From Bryobacteraceae bacterium (GTDB taxonomy: Bacteria > Acidobacteriota > Terriglobia > Bryobacterales > Bryobacteraceae): a DNA stretch of 60,500 nt. The notes beneath the pieces were generated by a model, which made no database searches, was not told where the DNA came from, and was given only the letters and a program-made list of their open reading frames with translations. The stretch covers positions 1-60,500 of the forward strand of contig JAICXC010000013.1 of the NCBI GenBank assembly GCA_025980665.1, in the 5' to 3' direction. Shown here in pieces: positions 35,997 to 52,976 of this stretch. Position numbers and translations under genes: made by a program. Every line of letters begins with the position of its first letter. The stretch's first letter is position 1.

Positions 35997-36091
35997 TAAG
36001 ACAACCGGAAAGAGCGCCCGGACCTGGTCACAGTGAATTTGGCATCCCGCGATCTGCTTGGCGGTTCGTCTGCCCTGCGAATAAATAGCCG

Positions 36092-36122
36092 GCCCGAGGT
36101 GTGTCCACACCATCGGGCTTTT
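36092..36122 (+). terminator. Attenuator-like terminator before rpoB
   Basis: GCCCGA-GGTGTG (36092-36103) pairs with CACACC and TCGGGC (36106-36118, one bulged A), a 12-bp stem followed by TTTT. It lies 60 bp before the rpoB start, in the place where E. coli has its rplL-rpoB attenuator. It would let ribosomal genes be transcribed more than rpoBC. Confidence 0.75.
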
Positions 36123-36182
36123 GCATTTTGATTGTCGGCGGACCGGTGTCTGCCGGCGTCGCTCTGAATAGAGGATTTAAGC

Positions 36183-40478
<4,296 letters not shown>

Positions 40479-40495
40479 TCAGAATAGGAGATTTT

Positions 40496-44725
<4,230 letters not shown>

Positions 44726-44737
44726 GCAGGCGATTGT

Positions 44738-45655
44738 TCAGGCAGCGGTAAACAAACATTGCTGCTCGGCGTACTGGGGCCCGAAATGCTCCAGTTCGAC
44801 CGGGTAGCGACGCCGTAAGTCTTTCGGGGCATGCGCATGTACGCCCCGAACCAGAGCTCGCATCTGTAGCGCGTTCACAAAGCTCTTTCCCGCGGCATCA
44901 TTGTTGAAGACTACAAACGTGCGCTCGGCGAAACGGCTGGTCTGCTCGATGCGATGCGACCATTCCTGCAGTTCCGCCGGCGAGTACAGGTAATCGTGCT
45001 GCCGCTTCCGCAACGCTGTGGGTTCGAACGCAGCTCTTTCGAATAACCCCATGGAATTTTGCGGATTCCTCCCATGCAGCCGCACGTAACCGACATCAGA
45101 AGTCAGGATCGCCGTAGGCGGCATCGCCCGGGTGTATTGGGGCTGGTCTATATTGCAGAACCCCACCCGGTAGTCAAGGAAGGTGCCGATGGCCTCCTCC
45201 GCCATCCAGCTGCTGTGGCGCATCTCTGCTACCAGCGGAAACTCGTGGAAGGCCCTGCGGAGGTCGATGAAGAACTCCCGATTCTCTGCCGTGAAACGGA
45301 ACGACCAGGGAAATTGCATCAGCAGGGCGCCAAGTTTCTTGGCTCGTAACAGTGGCCACAACCCTTCCTTGAAAAGCGCGATGCTGGACGGGTCCAGCAC
45401 TCGTTTGTGCGTGAAATCCTGATGCAGCTTAGCCGTGAAGGTGAACTCCGGATAGGCTTCTACTTTCTTGATCCATAGCTTAACGACTTCTGGCTTGAGT
45501 GGTTGATAAAACGAGCTGTTAATCTCCACGCAGTCGAGCTGTTTTGCGAGTAGCTCTAACGGATGGAATCCGGGCGCATGCGCCTTGGGGTAGACCAGCC
45601 CATTCCAGTGTGGATACGACCAGCCTGCGGTTCCGACTTTGACGGAGGGGGTCAT
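44738..45655 (-). CDS. DUF72 family protein (YecE-like)
   Basis: 305 aa from ATG 45655, which has AGGAGG five bases upstream; a longer frame upstream is not favoured. The N-terminus VGTAGWSYPHWNGLVYP and the CVEINSSFYQPL segment are typical of the YecE/DUF72 TIM-barrel family. The C-terminal part has the RHSSWMAEEAIGTFLDYRVGFCN and YVRLHGRN segments. Its reaction is unknown; some members are thought to be DNA or metal-related hydrolases. Convergent with rpoC. Confidence 0.9.
   Translation of the reverse strand: MTPSVKVGTAGWSYPHWNGLVYPKAHAPGFHPLELLAKQLDCVEINSSFYQPLKPEVVKLWIKKVEAYPEFTFTAKLHQDFTHKRVLDPSSIALFKEGLWPLLRAKKLGALLMQFPWSFRFTAENREFFIDLRRAFHEFPLVAEMRHSSWMAEEAIGTFLDYRVGFCNIDQPQYTRAMPPTAILTSDVGYVRLHGRNPQNSMGLFERAAFEPTALRKRQHDYLYSPAELQEWSHRIEQTSRFAERTFVVFNNDAAGKSFVNALQMRALVRGVHAHAPKDLRRRYPVELEHFGPQYAEQQCLFTAA
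44742..44765 (+). terminator. Possible rpoC 3' hairpin
   Basis: GCAGCGGT (44742-44749) pairs with ATTGCTGC (44758-44765) including two G-T pairs around an 8-nt loop. It lies 16 bp after the rpoC stop and inside the 3' end of the DUF72 gene. There is no T-run. Confidence 0.3.
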
Positions 45656-45772
45656 TTTTGCCTCCTGTTTCTCCTGATATTCGCCTGTCACAATGTTAGC
45701 GAAGAAGAGGCGAAGAGTCAAGGATAATTACCAGGGAAACTTACTCTCGTTTTTGGGACCTTGAGTTAAGAT

Positions 45773-46549
45773 TTGCGGCCAAATTTCCAAGATCCAGGAC
45801 ATCGAACCCAATCAAGATGTGACAATCCGATCAAGAAGCCCCCCTCGCCAGCAAAAGATACAACGACTCGAAGCGTTGTCACCAGTCCATCCCCGTCACC
45901 AGCCCGGATAGTCGCGCCTTCCGTAATTGTCGTCGGCGTCGACTGGCGATTCGCGGATCCTTTCGCGGACGCGCTGAGCGGGTTGAACATTAGCCGGATC
46001 TCCGCATCGCCCATTGCCCATGGACTGATCGCTCTGTTAGGCACCAGGCAGGGCCTGACTGAAGTCGACCTGCAGAAGATGTTTGACGGCCTGTCGGGCG
46101 TAGATCAAGTTGCGCTTTCCGTCCGCGACAACCGGGTGGTGGCGATGATTACCGGCAGCGTGGCGGATTCCAAGCTTCCCTCTTCCGAACCAGCTCCAAA
46201 CATGGGCGTGAAGCGATTTTCGTTGACGGTCTGGATTGGGGATCGCGTGACGAGCGATGTCACTCTCGAGCTTAATGGAGCACCGAATGCGAACGCGCTG
46301 CGGGCGTGGCAGACCCAGTTCGGCAGCACTACGGGGGTCGAAGGAAACGCGATCCATGCGAGAGCCTCCATGGACGCGGTCGAAGTTCAGCAGAAGATCC
46401 GCCAGATTGCCGATGGTCCCCTAAGGCCGAGCCTGGCGGCCCTGGTTGAGGGGGCGCGCTATCTTCCCGTGCGTGATAACACCGTGCCCAAGCAAACCAA
46501 GCCGATTATTTATGGTCTGGATGGCGGGCCCAGAGAAGTCAACCAGTAG
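45773..46549 (+). CDS. Hypothetical protein, N-terminally incomplete
   Basis: The frame runs 258 codons from a TTG at 45773; a stop lies directly before it and no ATG occurs before about 46080. The first 45 residues are Pro/Ser/Thr-rich with no signal peptide. From APSVIVVGVDWRFADPFADAL onward the segments (VDQVALSVRDNRVVAMITG, SLTVWIGDRVTSD) resemble in order those of the lipoprotein at 17812, suggesting a paralog that has lost its signal peptide or is partly decayed. It ends 11 bp into the convergent gene at 46539. Real start unknown. Confidence 0.45.
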   Translation: MRPNFQDPGHRTQSRCDNPIKKPPSPAKDTTTRSVVTSPSPSPARIVAPSVIVVGVDWRFADPFADALSGLNISRISASPIAHGLIALLGTRQGLTEVDLQKMFDGLSGVDQVALSVRDNRVVAMITGSVADSKLPSSEPAPNMGVKRFSLTVWIGDRVTSDVTLELNGAPNANALRAWQTQFGSTTGVEGNAIHARASMDAVEVQQKIRQIADGPLRPSLAALVEGARYLPVRDNTVPKQTKPIIYGLDGGPREVNQ

Positions 46550-47129
46550 AACGTCTGGTACCAGGGAATCGGCGAGCAAGCCGCGCCGAGATCAGAAGCG
46601 CGGCAAAGATCCACCCCAACATCATCGGCACCACCCACGCGGCTTGCGACCAGCTGCTCAACGAGATTGCCCCCAAGTCAGCGACCGTTATCAGCATTGC
46701 CGAGATGAAGAAAGCGAGGAGCAGATTGGCCCAGGCAAACGTTCTCCAGCGACTAAACAAGACGGCGAAGAACGGCAGAATCGTCATCGCCGTCGTGATC
46801 TCGATGGCGCCGTACCATAGAAAGCGTGCGCTCCAATTCATGGATGGGGCGGTCATTGCGTCGATTGGGAAGATCCGCCCCCAGGGAACACACCAGATCA
46901 AAGCCGTGCCTGCTGCAGCGAAGCAGATCTCCGCAGAGGGCAGTCTCCATTGGCGTGCAGAACCCACCAGGATCGCGACCAGAGCTTGACGCCAGAACCA
47001 GCCGCGGGAGCGCCCCTCGCGGAATCTCTCAAGCAGGTCCCCGGTAATGGCGTCCCTATTCCATTCCGGGTACAGTCGCTGCAAGAACCATATTGCCAAC
47101 GCTGGTGGGTTCGAGCGTTCGGTGCTCAT
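46539..47129 (-). CDS. Small membrane protein with ADOP permease-prefix N-terminus
   Basis: 196 aa, with AAAGGAG before the ATG. The first 45 residues (PALAIWFLQRLYPEWNRDAITGDLLERF then GRSRGWFWRQAL) resemble the prefix domain of acidobacterial duplicated orphan permeases (ADOP), namely a P-x-L-x2-W-x-L start, GDLLE and a Trp-Arg-Gln end. What follows is four or five hydrophobic helices and not an FtsX-type permease. No MacB-like permease or PadR regulator is nearby. Role unknown. Confidence 0.6.
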   Translation of the reverse strand: MSTERSNPPALAIWFLQRLYPEWNRDAITGDLLERFREGRSRGWFWRQALVAILVGSARQWRLPSAEICFAAAGTALIWCVPWGRIFPIDAMTAPSMNWSARFLWYGAIEITTAMTILPFFAVLFSRWRTFAWANLLLAFFISAMLITVADLGAISLSSWSQAAWVVPMMLGWIFAALLISARLARRFPGTRRSTG

Positions 47130-47212
47130 GCCTGTTCTCCTTTCATCGTAAATATTTCCTCAAGTATAGCGAAGAAATAAAAGGGTCAAAAGGGCCGGGC
47201 TGCTACTGGATC

Positions 47213-47815
47213 TTAGTGAGGAGGCGTTGCCGGGTTTCCGCTACCGTTGTTAGGCGTACCTTGAAGAAAGTCGTCGAAACTGACGCCGGGTGGAGGAGGC
47301 GGCGCCGCTGCGGCTCGAGTGGTTGTGAAGCCGATCAAACGGCCCACGCAAATAATTCCAATCCACATGGCGAGTGACAGGGCCGCCACGGCTTTGCCCG
47401 CACGGGGGGCCGAGGGAGCCTGATCCCACTTATGGATCGTCCGTCCGGCCGTCAGCTCAAAGAAGAGCATGTTGATTCCCGTGAGCGCGAGCAGCAGCAT
47501 TTTTGTCCGGAAATAAAAGTTGTGATAGTAGACGGACGCGTTGGTGATGAACATCAGCGACCCGGTCAGGGCCGTCAACGCGAAGGCCCCCCAGGTCCAC
47601 TTCAGGATGTCGGACGCCATTCGCTGGAATGATCGCTGGGTTGAGGCGATGCCCAACAAGCGGAGGTCGATGATCGCAATGGTGCCGAAGACCAGGGCCA
47701 GTCCAATGACGTGAGTCGATTCGATCATGGGAAACAAAAAGACCGAATCGCGAATTTTGGTGGCCAGTCCGGAAGCTTCGAGCGATTTTAGAAGAGCGTT
47801 AATATCGACTGGCAT
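47213..47815 (-). CDS. DUF6644-like integral membrane protein
   Basis: 200 aa from the ATG at 47815, whose first base is the last base of the upstream stop (TGATG); a longer frame overlaps the neighbour. Four hydrophobic helices, with VFLFPMIESTHVIGLALVFGTIAIIDLRLLG as the best-conserved part (Glu-Ser-x-His in helix 1) and a Pro/Gly-rich tail (AAAPPPPPG, GSGNPATPPH). Family function unknown. It is a paralog of the preceding gene and the last gene of the 426-aa/DUF6152 cassette. Confidence 0.75.
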   Translation of the reverse strand: MPVDINALLKSLEASGLATKIRDSVFLFPMIESTHVIGLALVFGTIAIIDLRLLGIASTQRSFQRMASDILKWTWGAFALTALTGSLMFITNASVYYHNFYFRTKMLLLALTGINMLFFELTAGRTIHKWDQAPSAPRAGKAVAALSLAMWIGIICVGRLIGFTTTRAAAAPPPPPGVSFDDFLQGTPNNGSGNPATPPH

Positions 47816-48339
47816 CAGGCCTTCGTTGCTGGCGACCAGGAACCCCAGATATGGTCGTAGGCGATCAGGCGTCCTAGGATAATGATGCCCACCCAGATCA
47901 AAAACGTCAGTATTGCCATTCCCTGAATGGATCGGCGTTTGACAAGTACTTCCTCCCACCGCCGCTCGTTTTTACGAAGTGAAATCTGGAAGATAGTGGC
48001 GACCACGGTGCTGACGGCCACGAGAAGCATTTTCAACCAAAACGAGAATGTGACCAGCTCGCGTACAGGCTCGCCGATGACCATCAAGAGTCCGGTTACG
48101 AGCATCAACCACAGTCCGCCGGTCAGCCAAGGTCCGAATCGGCTGGTGGTTTGCCGCAGGGTTTGATCCAGACCGGCCCAGCCCAGCATGCGGAGATAGA
48201 TCATGAACACGGATCCAAAGACCGCGGCGATACCAATAATGTGAATGGACTGAATGGTTGGAATCACCCAACCGTTATGGTTCTGTATGAAGATGCTCGG
48301 AGATGTCGTCGAGAGCCACTCGGCAAATTGCTTTACCAT
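47815..48339 (-). CDS. DUF6644-like integral membrane protein
   Basis: 174 aa, four helices. The first helix region NHNGWVIPTIQSIHIIGIAAVFGSVFMIYLRMLGW matches the same pattern as the next gene (x-S-x-His then G-x3-F-G), so the two likely form a complex. The conserved His and Arg/Lys-rich loops could hold heme or another cofactor, but this is speculation. Starts 26 bp after the DUF6152-like gene and overlaps the next start by one base. Confidence 0.75.
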   Translation of the reverse strand: MVKQFAEWLSTTSPSIFIQNHNGWVIPTIQSIHIIGIAAVFGSVFMIYLRMLGWAGLDQTLRQTTSRFGPWLTGGLWLMLVTGLLMVIGEPVRELVTFSFWLKMLLVAVSTVVATIFQISLRKNERRWEEVLVKRRSIQGMAILTFLIWVGIIILGRLIAYDHIWGSWSPATKA

Positions 48340-48365
48340 CTACGTGCCACGTCTTTGAGACATAC

Positions 48366-48830
48366 CTAGAACGTGTTCCCGCCGAGAAGCTCGCTGCCTT
48401 TCACGGTGTCGCAGGTCTTGCCGGGCTCGGGTGGCGTTTTCCAGGGGCATTTGGCGATGGCGCCGACGCGCGATCCAAAATTACTGCCATCCCGCAGAGG
48501 ATTCAGCTTGACGCTGAAGATGGTACCCACCTTGAACGAATCCGCTGTAATACCCTGCGCCGCCACGGCCGCGGCGCCCGCCATCTCTACACCCCAATCG
48601 GCGTTTTTCCCGTCTTTGTCCTTGACTAGTTTGCCGTCGGCCCCGACCACATAGAAATGGATCTCGGCATGGTTGGCCTGCGCCACGAACTGGTAAGCGA
48701 CCCCGGTTAATACGGTGGTTTTAGTTTGATCGTACATGGCGAACGAATGGTGCGCCAACGCGGGCGTGACGCACACCGTAGCAAATGCGAGGAGTCCCGC
48801 AATCATCCAGTTAGTAAAGTGTTTTTTCAT
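48366..48830 (-). CDS. DUF6152-like exported protein
   Basis: 154 aa with a Sec signal (MIAGLLAFATVCVTPALA) followed directly by HHSFAMYD, the usual start of DUF6152-type proteins, which have a conserved His-His-Ser-Phe motif at the mature N-terminus. The rest is a small beta-rich domain with two Cys near the end (KCPWKTPPEPGKTCD) that may pair. AAAAGGGA precedes the ATG. Paired His at the mature end could bind metal; unproven. It sits between the 426-aa gene and the two DUF6644-like genes. Confidence 0.75.
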   Translation of the reverse strand: MKKHFTNWMIAGLLAFATVCVTPALAHHSFAMYDQTKTTVLTGVAYQFVAQANHAEIHFYVVGADGKLVKDKDGKNADWGVEMAGAAAVAAQGITADSFKVGTIFSVKLNPLRDGSNFGSRVGAIAKCPWKTPPEPGKTCDTVKGSELLGGNTF

Positions 48831-48845
48831 GATTCCCTTTTTACT

Positions 48846-50126
48846 CTATTTGAAAAGGTCGAGAATATCTTGAGGTAATGTTTCCTGGGGCTTATCCCAG
48901 CCGACTTCGAAATACTTTTCCCAGTTCTGGGCCCACGGACGACCGTAGTAGTCAATATATCGGGGGTCGGCCTTGGTCAGTTGTGTCGGTCTGCCATCGG
49001 TGTTCCGGAGATTGCTTAAACACTCGATGTAGGTGTATCGCTGGGTGGGGTTATCGGGAGTCGCGCGCCGCGCATAACGATAGGTGGCACGCAGCGGCTG
49101 CACGAAAGCCAGGGGATCGTAAAATACCGTTTCGTGATCCAGTCCCGTGAACTTGCCGCTCGCGTCGACCACCGGCTTGAAGGTTTCTACGGTCTCCATC
49201 TTGTCGCTAAATTCGAACATCGAGTGCGACAGAGTCCAGCCCTGAACATTAGCGGTCCAGGTGATCAAAGTGGCCCCATCCCAGAATCCAATCGTCTCGC
49301 CATACCACTGTGGGACCTTCTGAACATGCTCTTTTCCGATCAAGACCTGGCGCAGGAAGTTGGCCGCGATGCCCGACAGGAATTGGACGTTCCACGGGGT
49401 CATCGTCAGTTGGAAATTTCCGCCTTGCGAGGCCTGAGCCCACCAGCGCATGAAGCCTTCCGGATAACAGAAGGAGGCTTCCCATTGCGGCGCATTGTCG
49501 ACGGCCTCGTGATAATTTATCTGGACCATGCGCTTTTGATATTCCGGAGTGAGCAATGAAAGTATGGTGGGAACCTGGTTGACGGTCCCCCAAATCCACT
49601 CGGCTCCGTGATCCGCTTGCTGATCCCGGGTATAGTATCCATCCCAGTCGGGCGTGGTTGCCTTGGTATAAACCGTCGGGCCGCCCTTAGCCTTGGCGGC
49701 CGCCAACAAGGCAGCGTAATGTTCCTTGGCGGTTTTATAGGGATAAGGACTGACAATCTTGTCCCGCGGATAATCGATGCTACAGTCGCTCCACGCGGCA
49801 GATGTTGGAGGCTTATCGCCAATACGGCGCGAGGTCCAGATATCGGTGAGCTGGCGTGGGGTGTTGCACCGGAAATAGCGCTGGTCCGACCACAGTTTCT
49901 GATCTTTATAGAAATTCTTGGACGAAAACAAATCCAGGGGAAGCGCCTGCATTCCCGCGGGTGGTCCGGGGAATGTTGGCGTGGCTCCTCGTCCAAAGGC
50001 GGCTCCGCCCTGCTTTCCTTGCGCCTGTCCCCGCCCGGCGGGTTGCGCGGGAGGTTGCTGCGCGAAGACGCCGATGAGCGCGATCGGGAGCAGTAAGGTG
50101 AACAGAACGAATAGCCTAGCTCTCAT
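48846..50126 (-). CDS. Exported 426-aa protein of unknown function
   Basis: Start at ATG 50126 gives a signal peptide (MRARLFVLFTLLLPIALIGVFAQ); a TTG lies upstream but is less likely. A Gln/Gly/Pro-rich linker (about 25-55) leads into a large domain. GETIGFWDGATLITWTANVQGW and MFEFSDKMETVETFKPV resemble the G-x-W-[DE]-G-x-T-L strand seen in a widespread family of exported acidobacterial proteins; DYYGRPWAQNWEKYFEV closes it. No enzyme motif was recognised. It heads the DUF6152/DUF6644 run and starts 54 bp after the kinase stop. Confidence 0.7.
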   Translation of the reverse strand: MRARLFVLFTLLLPIALIGVFAQQPPAQPAGRGQAQGKQGGAAFGRGATPTFPGPPAGMQALPLDLFSSKNFYKDQKLWSDQRYFRCNTPRQLTDIWTSRRIGDKPPTSAAWSDCSIDYPRDKIVSPYPYKTAKEHYAALLAAAKAKGGPTVYTKATTPDWDGYYTRDQQADHGAEWIWGTVNQVPTILSLLTPEYQKRMVQINYHEAVDNAPQWEASFCYPEGFMRWWAQASQGGNFQLTMTPWNVQFLSGIAANFLRQVLIGKEHVQKVPQWYGETIGFWDGATLITWTANVQGWTLSHSMFEFSDKMETVETFKPVVDASGKFTGLDHETVFYDPLAFVQPLRATYRYARRATPDNPTQRYTYIECLSNLRNTDGRPTQLTKADPRYIDYYGRPWAQNWEKYFEVGWDKPQETLPQDILDLFK

Positions 50127-50180
50127 TAGTCTAAGAATAATACCGCGCGTGATCAGCCGGAGCAAGGGTTGGGAGGAACG

Positions 50181-52169
50181 CTAGCCGGACTGGTGCAACA
50201 TAGTCTCGATGGCTTGGCGAAGGTCAGGCGGGGCTTGGGCGGCCAAATCCTCCAACGCGCTGCGGTACCCGGCGGGCGAGTCTTCGACATTCTTAACCTG
50301 ACTGCCCGCCAGATCGCGATACAGCTCGAACGCCTTGCGCAGTTTCGTCGCGCCGGCTTCCGTTTCCCCGTTGATGGCCAGGACTGTTCCGACCCAAAAA
50401 TTGGAGGATGCCATGTTGCTCCGGTTTCCCTGAGCTTCGGCGATTTGCAGCGCCCTGCTGAAACTGGCCAAAGCTCCCAACAGGTCGTGACCTGCGAACT
50501 GGGCGCGGCCTAGCCCGGCTAGCGCAGCAAAGTAGTCGTTTGGATTTGCTTCCGCGACGGGCTCCAATCGGGACTGCGCCTCCGTGAAGCGATCGAAAGC
50601 TTCTTCGGGGGCAAGGTCTCCGACGCGGATCGCAGCCCGGGCCACACTGTGTGAGGCCACCGGAAGACCAGGATGATTCCGTTCGAAATCCCGGGCCGAA
50701 GCCAGTGCGGTCCGATATGTCTCGAGCGCGGCAGGTGGGCTTTGCGATTCAGCCAGGCGGAAATACGCATCCATGAGGTCACGCTGCTGCTGGAGGGATT
50801 CGGCTTCGACGACGTTAAGACGTGCTTCGGCGATACTGTCTCTTTGCGCGGCGCGGGCGGCCGACCGCTGTTCGAAGATCGTCGCACCGAACAGAGTCAA
50901 GGCAGCGATTGAGGCCGCAACCACAGACACCGCGTTGCGGCGGACAAATCGGGCGGCCCGGTAACCGAAGGTATCGCTGCGCGCGATGACGGGCCGGCCC
51001 GCGAGGTAGCGGCGGATATCCTCGGAAAACTGCTCGACGGAAGCGTAGCGGCGCGACGGCTCCTTGCGCAGTGCCATTAGAACGATCATGTCGAGATCGC
51101 CGGCGAGCTTTTTCTGCAATCGGCGGCGGGCTTTTTCGCGTGTTTCTTCCTGGGTGAGGTCGATTTTTTGAGTCGCGTCCGGAATCACCGCCTTCTCGTC
51201 GGTTAGCACCACTGCACTCGGCTTGAGCGGCTCCTGTTCGCAGATGGCTTTACGCAGGGAACTGTCAGATCGCGCGGCGAGTCCATAGGGCGATTTTTCG
51301 GTCAACAGCTTGTACAGCAGCACGCCTAGCGAATAGACGTCGGTGGCGGTGGTGATCGCCTCACCGCGAACCTGCTCGGGACTGGCGTAATCGAGCGTCA
51401 TAGGACGGAGCTCCGGGCGAGTCTCGGCCGCCGCCAGTGTGTCGAACTCGGTGCGGATTAGCTTGGCGATTCCGAAATCGAGCAATTTGGGGATGCCTTC
51501 CGCGGTGACGAGAATATTTCCGGCCTTGAGGTCGCGGTGGACCACTAGATTTCCGTGCGCGTATTGCACTGCGGCGCAAACATCGGCGAATAATTTAAGA
51601 CGCTCCGTGATGGTGCTCTTATGCTGTTCGCAGTAACGGTCGATGCGAATGCCCTCGACGTATTCCATCACCAGGTACGGAAGGGCGTCGGGCGTGGAGC
51701 CGCCATCGATCAGCGCCGCGATGTTGGGATGTGTCAGACCCGCGAGAACCTGCCGTTCCAGGCGAAAGCGGCGGAGGATTTCCTGAGTGTCCATCCCTCT
51801 TTTGACTAGCTTTATCGCTACTTGCTTCTTGAATTCGTTATCGGAGCGCGTGGCGAGCCACACCGATCCCATGCCTCCGCGGCCGATGCATTGCTGCAGT
51901 GCATAGGCTCCCACGCGATGGCCTGGTGGGTATTCCTGAAGGTCGATGCCGGAGCTGATCAGGGTTTGCGTTGTCCCGGCGAGGCTGGCGGCGGGCTTGT
52001 TAAGGAAGTCGCCCGCGGAGTCATGGCTCGCAAGCAGGCTTTCAACTTCGCGGCGAAGTTCGTCATCGCGGGCGCAGACGACGCGTAAGTACGCCGCACG
52101 GTCTACTTCGGATCGTTCCAGCGCGCCGTCAAAGATCTGACGAATCTGCGCCCATCGCTCGGGCGTCAA
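50181..52169 (-). CDS. Transmembrane Ser/Thr protein kinase with TPR-like tail
   Basis: 662 aa. Kinase domain about 88-370: glycine loop GRGGMGSVW, ATP Lys120 (VAIK), catalytic VVHRDLKAGN (Asp213; the usual Pro after Lys is Ala) and DFG at 231-233, then YASPEQVRGE. A membrane helix (VVAASIAALTLFGATIF, about 415-435) separates it from an outer helical part resembling TPR repeats. This design is typical of acidobacterial kinases that follow an ECF sigma factor. The start ATG 52169 lies 41 bp inside the sigma-factor gene. Confidence 0.9.
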   Translation of the reverse strand: MTPERWAQIRQIFDGALERSEVDRAAYLRVVCARDDELRREVESLLASHDSAGDFLNKPAASLAGTTQTLISSGIDLQEYPPGHRVGAYALQQCIGRGGMGSVWLATRSDNEFKKQVAIKLVKRGMDTQEILRRFRLERQVLAGLTHPNIAALIDGGSTPDALPYLVMEYVEGIRIDRYCEQHKSTITERLKLFADVCAAVQYAHGNLVVHRDLKAGNILVTAEGIPKLLDFGIAKLIRTEFDTLAAAETRPELRPMTLDYASPEQVRGEAITTATDVYSLGVLLYKLLTEKSPYGLAARSDSSLRKAICEQEPLKPSAVVLTDEKAVIPDATQKIDLTQEETREKARRRLQKKLAGDLDMIVLMALRKEPSRRYASVEQFSEDIRRYLAGRPVIARSDTFGYRAARFVRRNAVSVVAASIAALTLFGATIFEQRSAARAAQRDSIAEARLNVVEAESLQQQRDLMDAYFRLAESQSPPAALETYRTALASARDFERNHPGLPVASHSVARAAIRVGDLAPEEAFDRFTEAQSRLEPVAEANPNDYFAALAGLGRAQFAGHDLLGALASFSRALQIAEAQGNRSNMASSNFWVGTVLAINGETEAGATKLRKAFELYRDLAGSQVKNVEDSPAGYRSALEDLAAQAPPDLRQAIETMLHQSG

Positions 52170-52743
52170 GAGAGCCTCCCGTAATCTCGCGATGCAGGTA
52201 CGCGCGCGCGGAGCTCCATGCGCGCTTGACCGTGGCGGGCGAAGTTCCCATCACCTCCGCGGTTTCCTCCACCGACAATCCTCCGAAGAACCGAAGCTCC
52301 ACGACTTGGGACTGATCGGAATCGAGCGCCTGGAGCTTCTGCAAGGCGGAATCGAGCGCGATGATATCCACGGGCTTCTGGTGCGAGATCGCCATGGTGT
52401 CTTCGAGCAGTACTTTCTGCCCCGCGGCACCGCGCCGAGCCGCGTGATGTTTGCGGGCGTAATCGAGCAGGATGCGTCGCATCTGGGTGGCCGCTACCGC
52501 GAGAAAGTGTCCACGGCTTTCAAGCGGCGCACGCTGGTCAACCAGGCGGATGTAGGCTTCGTGAACCAGGGCCGTGGGCTGGAGCGTGTGTTCCCCGCGC
52601 TCGCGGCGGAAGTAGGAACGGGCTAGCTTATGCAGCTCGTCATACACCAGGGGGAGCAGCTGGTTGACGACCTCTTTATCGCCGCGACCTAACTCGCCTA
52701 ACAGACGTGTGACTTCGCCCTGGTCGCCTGTGTGCCCGGCCAT
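52129..52743 (-). CDS. ECF RNA polymerase sigma factor (Sig-70 X6 type)
   Basis: 204 aa from ATG 52743. Sigma2 region: VTRLLGELGRGDKEVVNQLLPLVYDELHKLA then YIRLVDQ; sigma4 region: ELRFFGGLSVEETAEVMGTSPATVKRAW, the usual DNA-binding helix-turn-helix with E-V-x-G-x-S. The spacer segment LALDYARKHHAARRG-like (ILLDYARKHHAARRG) fits the family that has no anti-sigma and sits next to a Ser/Thr kinase. Likely activated by the kinase. The overlap with the kinase gene suggests coupling. Confidence 0.92.
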   Translation of the reverse strand: MAGHTGDQGEVTRLLGELGRGDKEVVNQLLPLVYDELHKLARSYFRRERGEHTLQPTALVHEAYIRLVDQRAPLESRGHFLAVAATQMRRILLDYARKHHAARRGAAGQKVLLEDTMAISHQKPVDIIALDSALQKLQALDSDQSQVVELRFFGGLSVEETAEVMGTSPATVKRAWSSARAYLHREITGGSLDARAMGADSSDL

Positions 52744-52794
52744 ATAGGAAACTCTAGCATCAGAGAGAATCAAGAATACGGGCAGGTACTCTTT

Positions 52795-52938
52795 ATGGCA
52801 CAAACTAATAAGTTTCGGCATATCACAATTGGCCCCGCGGCTGTCGGTGCGAATGCATTGGGCGCGCTCGCGGTGGGGTGCATTGGCGAGCCGGCTTACG
52901 AGTGGGTAAGCCTGCGGTTACGGATTCATTTACCGTAA
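52795..52938 (+). CDS. Possible small membrane peptide, doubtful
   Basis: A 47-aa frame from ATG 52795 reads ITIGPAAVGANALGALAVG, resembling the Gly-Ala-Leu-Ala repeat of small membrane proteins, but there is no good ribosome site and it lies in the promoter gap before the PQQ gene. It may be a remnant. Hairpins at 52894-52939 lie in its 3' half. Confidence 0.25.
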   Translation: MAQTNKFRHITIGPAAVGANALGALAVGCIGEPAYEWVSLRLRIHLP

Positions 52939-52939
52939 C
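52894..52939. repeat. Two tandem inverted repeats between sigma and PQQ genes
   Basis: GCTTAC/GTAAGC (52894-52899, 52906-52911) and GTTACGG/CCGTAAC (52917-52923, 52933-52939). Both are perfect dyads, 38 bp before the PQQ gene start. Possibly operators. Confidence 0.4.
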
Positions 52940-52976
52940 GCCGCTCCGATGAGTGATCCAATGTATACTGCCCGAG

